64,000 bases of DNA from Bacillus sp. FJAT-28004. Lineage in GTDB: Bacteria > Bacillota > Bacilli > Paenibacillales > Paenibacillaceae. The notes beneath the pieces were generated by a model. It searched no databases. It worked only from the letters and a program-made list of their open reading frames with translations, and was not told where the DNA came from. The stretch is from the NCBI RefSeq assembly GCF_001280845.1, contig NZ_LGHP01000001.1, forward strand, positions 863,905-927,904, given 5' to 3'. The translations under genes were made by a program, and so were the position numbers. Shown here one piece after another: positions 59,509 through 64,000 of the stretch. Each line of letters begins with the position of its first letter. The first letter of the stretch is position 1.

Positions 59509-61141
59509 TCGGATGGTGGTGAAGTCAGTCTATCAGCTTATTCCGTGGGAACAACATGGTTACGTGGTCACTGCCAAAGTTTTTGATGGGGTACAAGCAC
59601 TGGAGGCAATAAAAATTAACGGTGCAGATCTGCTAGTGACCGATATCAAAATGCCTTTCATGGACGGTCTTGAACTCATTCGACAAGTAAGGCAGCTGGG
59701 CTGTGATGCCAAAGCGGTGATCCTGAGCTCTTATAATGATTTTGAACTGGTTCGGGAGGCCATGCGACTGGGTGCCTCGGAATATATATTAAAGACGGAG
59801 CTGGATCCAAGCTCCTTTATTACCTTGTTGAACACACTCGCAAGGCAGTTAGATACAGAGCGCAAGGAACTGGACCAGCTTGTGAAGCTGGAAGGGTTTT
59901 CGGAGGCAGATTTGAACCGCTTGAAGGATGCGGACAATGAGCTGTTCCGCAATCGGAGACACATCAGAGAGCAGCTTCTTCGTGGATTCTGTATCGGTTA
60001 TGTGACGGAGGAACAGTTTCTGGCACAGAGGAAGGACTACTTAAATATTCGTTATGACCGAGGGCGCCATGCCATGCTTTACGTGGCGGCAGATAATTTT
60101 CATAAACTGCTTGAACTAAGATGGAATGGAAATGAGCAGCTGTTAGCTTTTGCGGCTACGAATGTGATGGAAGAAATATTGGATAATGCAGGGGAAGCAG
60201 ATCTTTTCTACAACGGATCCGGAACGTTCGTTATTCTAATTAACATCGTGAATTTAGAGAGCGACCTAGAAAAATCAAGATGGATACATTTGTTTTCAAG
60301 TCTATCGTCCTCGCTCGAACATTACTTCCGCCTTCGGATTTCAGGCGGCTTCGGTATGGAGAAACCGGGAGTAGACACCGTTCCTAAGTTATATGTACAA
60401 GCGATGGAGGCATGTCAATTCCGTTTTATTCAGGGAAAAGGCAAGTTATTTTTTGATGAGGATATTCAAAAAACAGGGGTAGGACAAAATGTTGCTGCTC
60501 CATATAATAGTTACGAAAGAGTGGAACTTCTGCGCAATGCGTTGTCAGCGTTCCATCCTCAGCTGTTATTGAAAACGCCGGAATCTTTATTTGTACATCC
60601 TGATCATGTGACTCCGGAAAACTTTCGCGATATGCTGCGACTTTATGAGAAATATACCTTTGTTTTGACGGATTTCGTAGAAAAGTATGGGATGAGAAAT
60701 GTATGCGATGACCTGATTCAAAGTTTTAACGAGTATATCTACGATCAAGAAGCCATACCAGATTTGAATCGCCGACTGCAAGAAATTCTGGAACGAATCG
60801 CAGAGGGGATGGAAACCGGGAACAGTCAGGTCAGGCAACTAATCAAATATGTACAAGGACATTTCAAAGATGAGGTCACTTTACAGTCTGCTGCAGAGCA
60901 TCTCGGTATATCCAGCGCTTATCTTGGCAGACTGGTTCAGAAGGAACTGGGTGTGAACTACTCTGAATACTTGAATCAATACCGGATTGAGCGAGCCAAA
61001 GTACTGCTGACGGAAGGATTGTATAAAATTTACGAGATCGCTGAAGCGGTCGGTTACGGAAGCACCGAGCACTTCAGCCGCATGTTCAAGAAGGTAACGG
61101 GCATCAGTCCCAAAGAATTCTCAAGCGGAAAACCAAGATAG
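59480..61141 (+). CDS. YesN-type AraC response regulator
   Basis: A 553-residue regulator. The receiver domain has acidic D8-D9 (VDDNRMV), phosphoacceptor D55 (LLVTDIKMPFMDG) and K105 (EYILKTEL). A long middle region of about 300 residues follows. The C-terminal AraC double HTH (about 450-550) includes VTLQSAAEHLGISSAYLGRL and ends GISPKEFSSGK. Start is TTG 59480 after GGAGGG, inside the end of the kinase gene. Since the operon itself carries the 84-bp element, this protein is a strong candidate for binding it (autoregulation plus control of the glycan genes). Confidence 0.93.
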   Translation: MKKVIIVDDNRMVVKSVYQLIPWEQHGYVVTAKVFDGVQALEAIKINGADLLVTDIKMPFMDGLELIRQVRQLGCDAKAVILSSYNDFELVREAMRLGASEYILKTELDPSSFITLLNTLARQLDTERKELDQLVKLEGFSEADLNRLKDADNELFRNRRHIREQLLRGFCIGYVTEEQFLAQRKDYLNIRYDRGRHAMLYVAADNFHKLLELRWNGNEQLLAFAATNVMEEILDNAGEADLFYNGSGTFVILINIVNLESDLEKSRWIHLFSSLSSSLEHYFRLRISGGFGMEKPGVDTVPKLYVQAMEACQFRFIQGKGKLFFDEDIQKTGVGQNVAAPYNSYERVELLRNALSAFHPQLLLKTPESLFVHPDHVTPENFRDMLRLYEKYTFVLTDFVEKYGMRNVCDDLIQSFNEYIYDQEAIPDLNRRLQEILERIAEGMETGNSQVRQLIKYVQGHFKDEVTLQSAAEHLGISSAYLGRLVQKELGVNYSEYLNQYRIERAKVLLTEGLYKIYEIAEAVGYGSTEHFSRMFKKVTGISPKEFSSGKPR

Positions 61142-61151
61142 CTTGAAATTG

Positions 61152-61175
61152 AGACCCCATTTGGGGTCTTATTTC
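61152..61175 (+). terminator. Terminator after the yesMN-like pair
   Basis: AGACCCC pairs perfectly with GGGGTCT around ATTT, followed by TATTTCG. The T-run is short, so read-through into the importer genes is possible. Confidence 0.7.
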
Positions 61176-61297
61176 GTATCGTCACCTGCAAAAAGATGTG
61201 GTCAGGTATGATTCGATCATGAAATGCATAATACGATCATTCTCAATTAAGTGTGCTGATTGTTAAAATAAGGTACAAAGCTAAGGAGGAACCGCTG

Positions 61298-62260
61298 ATG
61301 AACCAACAGTTGGCACAAGTAGATAAGCAGACCGTGGTTGTGCCCAAGACGAAGCTGGCCCAAACATTTAACCAGCTTGCCAGGCAAAAGTACCTGTTTC
61401 TGCTCCTGCTGCCGGGATTGATCTATTTTATTGTTTTTAAATACATCCCTATGTACGGAGTGGTGTTAGCCTTCAAGGAATTTAATCCGATGGATGGGAT
61501 CCTAGGGAGCCCTTGGGCAGGTATGAAATATTTCGATCGGATTTTCCAATCAGATTCCATCATGCACGTGCTCTTCAATACGCTAAGGCTCAGTTTATTA
61601 AATCTGCTTTTTGCTTTTCCTGCGCCTATAGTGTTTGCATTAATGTTAAATGAAGTGGTGCGTGAGAAAGCAAAACGGATTTTTCAGACCATTGCGTATT
61701 TACCCCATTTCTTATCCTGGGTCGTTATTTCTGGATTGATTTTTCAATTATTATCGCCCAGCTATGGTCTTTATGGATTGATTGCTAACCTATTCAATTG
61801 GAAAACAGAGGTTCTGCTCACACAGCCTGGTCCTTTTCTTACCATTTTAGTGACCTCAAACATTTGGAAAGAGTTTGGTTATGGAAGTGTTATTTACCTG
61901 GCAGCTATTGCCAGTATAAGCGGAGAACTTTACGAGGCTGCAAAAATAGACGGGGCTGGTCGGTTAAAGCAAATGCTGCATATTACCTTACCTAGCTTGC
62001 TTCCCGTAATCAGCATTCTGTTTATATTGCAGCTTGGGCATGTGCTTGATGCAGGCTTTGATCAAGTAATGAACTTATACAATCCAGTAGTTTATGGCGT
62101 GGCGGATATTATCGATACTTATGTATATCGTATTGGGCTTGCTGATTTTCAATATAGCTTCGGAACGGCAGTAGGACTCTGTAAGGGGGTCATTGCAATG
62201 ATTCTTGTTGTATTAAGTAACTGGTTTGTCCGTAAATTCACTAACCACTCGATCTGGTAG
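61298..62260 (+). CDS. ABC sugar transporter permease, LplB type (second system)
   Basis: A 320-residue membrane permease. Six predicted TM helices begin after a 35-residue cytoplasmic leader. LLPGLIYFIVFKYIPMYGVV and YEAAKIDGAGRLKQMLHIT (the EAA loop) mark it as a CUT1/LplB-type permease; it ends in NWFVRKFTNHSIW, as usual. The start is ATG 61298 with AAGGAGGA; a longer GTG frame from 61253 overlaps that ribosome site. It lies behind the yesMN genes, with no element of its own. Its ATPase is expected elsewhere in the genome. Confidence 0.93.
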   Translation: MNQQLAQVDKQTVVVPKTKLAQTFNQLARQKYLFLLLLPGLIYFIVFKYIPMYGVVLAFKEFNPMDGILGSPWAGMKYFDRIFQSDSIMHVLFNTLRLSLLNLLFAFPAPIVFALMLNEVVREKAKRIFQTIAYLPHFLSWVVISGLIFQLLSPSYGLYGLIANLFNWKTEVLLTQPGPFLTILVTSNIWKEFGYGSVIYLAAIASISGELYEAAKIDGAGRLKQMLHITLPSLLPVISILFILQLGHVLDAGFDQVMNLYNPVVYGVADIIDTYVYRIGLADFQYSFGTAVGLCKGVIAMILVVLSNWFVRKFTNHSIW

Positions 62261-62273
62261 AAAGGAGCAATCG

Positions 62274-63170
62274 ATGAAAATACGAAAGAACAAATCGGAG
62301 AAGATCTTCGATTTCATGAATATTACGATTCTTATGTTATTGTCACTTACAATTCTTTATCCCTTCTGGCAGCAAGTGGTTCTGTCCTTTAGCCAACCGG
62401 CCGAAGCGCAGCTCATCGGTTTGCATCTCTATACGCTGCATCCTACACTTGACGCCTACAAACGAATATTTTCCGGGGATACGATCTTCAAGGCTTACTA
62501 TTGGACGACCTATCGTACGATCGTAGGTACGCTGCTCACTGTGCTCGTGACCTCGATGATGGCTTATCCGCTTGCAAAGACATATTTTTGGGGACGGAAA
62601 TTTTGGATGTGGATCGTGGTTTTCACGATGTTTTTCGGGGGAGGCTTGGTTCCGACTTACCTTTTGGTTAAGAACCTCCACCTTACGAATACAGTATGGG
62701 CTCTTATCCTGCCTGGTCTTGTAACCGCTTGGAATATCATCATATTACGAAATTTTTACTATTCCATTCCGGATGAGTTGGAGGAGAGCGCGCGCATGGA
62801 CGGAGCCAATGATCTGTTCATTTTCTTTCGGATCATTATCCCGCTTTCCGCTCCTGTCATTGCGACCGTTACATTATGGACACTGGTTGGCCATTGGAAC
62901 GCATGGTTTGATGCCCTTATTTATATAACGAACAACAATATCAAAGTGTTGCAGATTGTATTGCGTGAAGTGCTTAGCGATGCCAACCAGATGTCGGGGA
63001 TGAATCCTCTGCTTGCTGCAAACGTTGCCGATATGCAAGGTCAGCAGTATACGCCCGAATCGATTAAAGCGGCAATTCTTATGGTCGTCATCTTGCCGAT
63101 CGTATGCGTCTATCCATTTTTACAAAAATATTTTGTCAAAGGGATCATGGTTGGTGCCGTCAAAGGCTGA
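62274..63170 (+). CDS. ABC sugar transporter permease, YtcP/LplC type (second system)
   Basis: A 298-residue membrane permease, partner of the preceding one. Six TM helices, the EAA loop EESARMDGANDLFIFFRI followed by IIPLSAPVIA, and the terminal KYFVKGIMVGAVKG identify the group. ATG 62274 follows AAAGGAG at 62261-62267, right after the stop of the previous gene; the longer frame starting at 62226 lies inside that gene and lacks a ribosome site. Confidence 0.93.
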   Translation: MKIRKNKSEKIFDFMNITILMLLSLTILYPFWQQVVLSFSQPAEAQLIGLHLYTLHPTLDAYKRIFSGDTIFKAYYWTTYRTIVGTLLTVLVTSMMAYPLAKTYFWGRKFWMWIVVFTMFFGGGLVPTYLLVKNLHLTNTVWALILPGLVTAWNIIILRNFYYSIPDELEESARMDGANDLFIFFRIIIPLSAPVIATVTLWTLVGHWNAWFDALIYITNNNIKVLQIVLREVLSDANQMSGMNPLLAANVADMQGQQYTPESIKAAILMVVILPIVCVYPFLQKYFVKGIMVGAVKG

Positions 63171-63243
63171 ATCCTGTGCAAGTTTAAGCAATATGTAAGG
63201 GCAAAGCCTTTATATAATAAAATCAATAGAGGAGGGTCAAACA
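63171..63243 (+). other. Short intercistronic gap
   Basis: 73 bp between the second permease and its binding protein. A weak GGGCAAAGCC hairpin is present. AGAGGAGGG gives the ribosome site for the next gene. Confidence 0.4.
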
Positions 63244-64000
63244 ATGAAGAGAAAAAATGTGGTATCAGCAATAATGGCAATGATAGTCGCCATGGGGTTG
63301 TTAGCCGGCTGCAGCTCAGGAACAAATACTTCAAAGACTGAAGAAACAAATAAGCCAGCAGATCCGAAAAAGTATACGATTAAAATCTTTTCTTCACGCA
63401 TCCAACCGAATCCAGACTCGGAGGCCATGAAGGCTATTTCAGAGAAGCTCGGACATCATTTGGAGGTTACGGCAGTCCCTGATACCAGCTACCAAGATAA
63501 GCTGAATCTTTACTATGCCTCGAACGATTTGCCGGACGTTTTTGGGATCACATCAGAAGAAATAAAGAAGAACGGGACAGCGAAATTTACGGTAGAGGAT
63601 CTGGAAAAATACATGCCGCTTATGTATGAGGCTGCGACCAAACAATATAAGGAATATGGTTACGATATACAGGAAATGTGGGATCGTTTCTCTGTTGACG
63701 GAAAATTAGCAACGATCTCAATGGGGAATAAAGAGTTGACTTACCCCTATGGCCTTGTCATCCGTCAGGACTTGTTGGATGAGTTTGGGTTGCAGCTGCC
63801 CAAAACGCTTAATGATTGGGAAGTGTTCCTTAAAGCATATAAACAAAAATATCCTGACAAATATCCCATTACAGCTCGAGGCAAAGACTTGATCTACCAA
63901 TCGTTCTATACTTTCATCGCTGCTTTCGGAACATCCTACGATTCGTGGCAAAAAAAGGACAACCAGCTAGTATTTGGACCTTTTATTCCAGAAATGCGCG
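63244..64000 (+). CDS. Extracellular solute-binding lipoprotein (second system), partial
   Basis: The first 252 codons are present and the gene runs off the right edge. Signal peptide with lipobox LAGC (C22), then a polar Ser/Thr/Glu/Lys linker and the LplA-type binding fold (KYTIKIFSSRIQPNPDSEAM, YYASNDLPDVFGITSEEI, DWEVFLKAYKQKYP). The ribosome site AGAGGAGGG precedes ATG 63244. It would be the ligand-binding part of the second importer. It differs clearly in sequence from the binding protein at 23834, so the two importers probably take up different oligosaccharides. Confidence 0.9.
   Translation, partial: MKRKNVVSAIMAMIVAMGLLAGCSSGTNTSKTEETNKPADPKKYTIKIFSSRIQPNPDSEAMKAISEKLGHHLEVTAVPDTSYQDKLNLYYASNDLPDVFGITSEEIKKNGTAKFTVEDLEKYMPLMYEAATKQYKEYGYDIQEMWDRFSVDGKLATISMGNKELTYPYGLVIRQDLLDEFGLQLPKTLNDWEVFLKAYKQKYPDKYPITARGKDLIYQSFYTFIAAFGTSYDSWQKKDNQLVFGPFIPEMR

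Overview
The window looks like a chromosomal segment of a Paenibacillus-type soil Firmicute (Paenibacillaceae). The grounds are strong GGAGG ribosome sites, frequent TTG/GTG starts, S-layer homology repeats, copper-amine-oxidase-N-type accessory domains, YesM/YesN-type two-component genes, LplB/LplC-type sugar permeases with their lipoproteins, and many secreted or cytoplasmic glycan-active proteins. No rRNA, tRNA, CRISPR array or intact insertion sequence was seen.

Left part (1-13,500). This holds the end of a cysteine-rich regulator, a ferredoxin-NADP reductase, a secreted GH16 glucanase and a Fur-controlled siderophore pair. The pair is a binding lipoprotein and a Btr-like AraC regulator whose own C-terminal half resembles that lipoprotein. 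Next come a 113-bp tandem repeat, a response-regulator remnant, a glycine-zipper miniprotein, a GNAT acetyltransferase, an M29 aminopeptidase, and a 1219-residue S-layer-anchored phosphoesterase.

Central part (13,500-47,300). This is a large glycan-use locus. It contains two secreted beta-helix proteins with related C-terminal modules, a DUF2264 protein, two AraC regulators, an LplB/LplC/lipoprotein importer and a heparinase II/III-type lyase. A long operon follows: oxidoreductase, aldo/keto reductase, GH88 unsaturated uronyl hydrolase, RhaM-like mutarotase, three large enzymes of no family I can name with confidence, and a secreted beta-helix protein. A separate IclR/SDR/FAH-hydrolase/phosphoesterase cluster looks like deoxy-keto-sugar-acid catabolism. 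Read together, secreted enzymes cut an acidic polysaccharide, the importer takes up oligosaccharides, cytoplasmic lyase and GH88 release unsaturated uronate and neutral sugars, and oxidoreductases feed them onward. The actual glycan is inferred, not shown.

Right part (47,600-64,000). A visibly more GC-rich block carries an OmpR-type two-component system, then a solute-binding lipoprotein, a MacB-type ATPase, an adaptor lipoprotein, a 929-residue FtsX permease, a second ATPase fused to an AbrB-like tail, and an ECF-like sigma factor. The window ends in a YesM/YesN system and a second LplB/LplC importer whose binding protein runs off the edge.

The most striking signal is an 84-bp, gap-free conserved upstream element occurring four times (13514, 21726, 27358, 57570), each time just after a terminator. 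It precedes a secreted beta-helix protein, the first importer, the catabolic operon and the yesMN operon, and so apparently defines one regulon.
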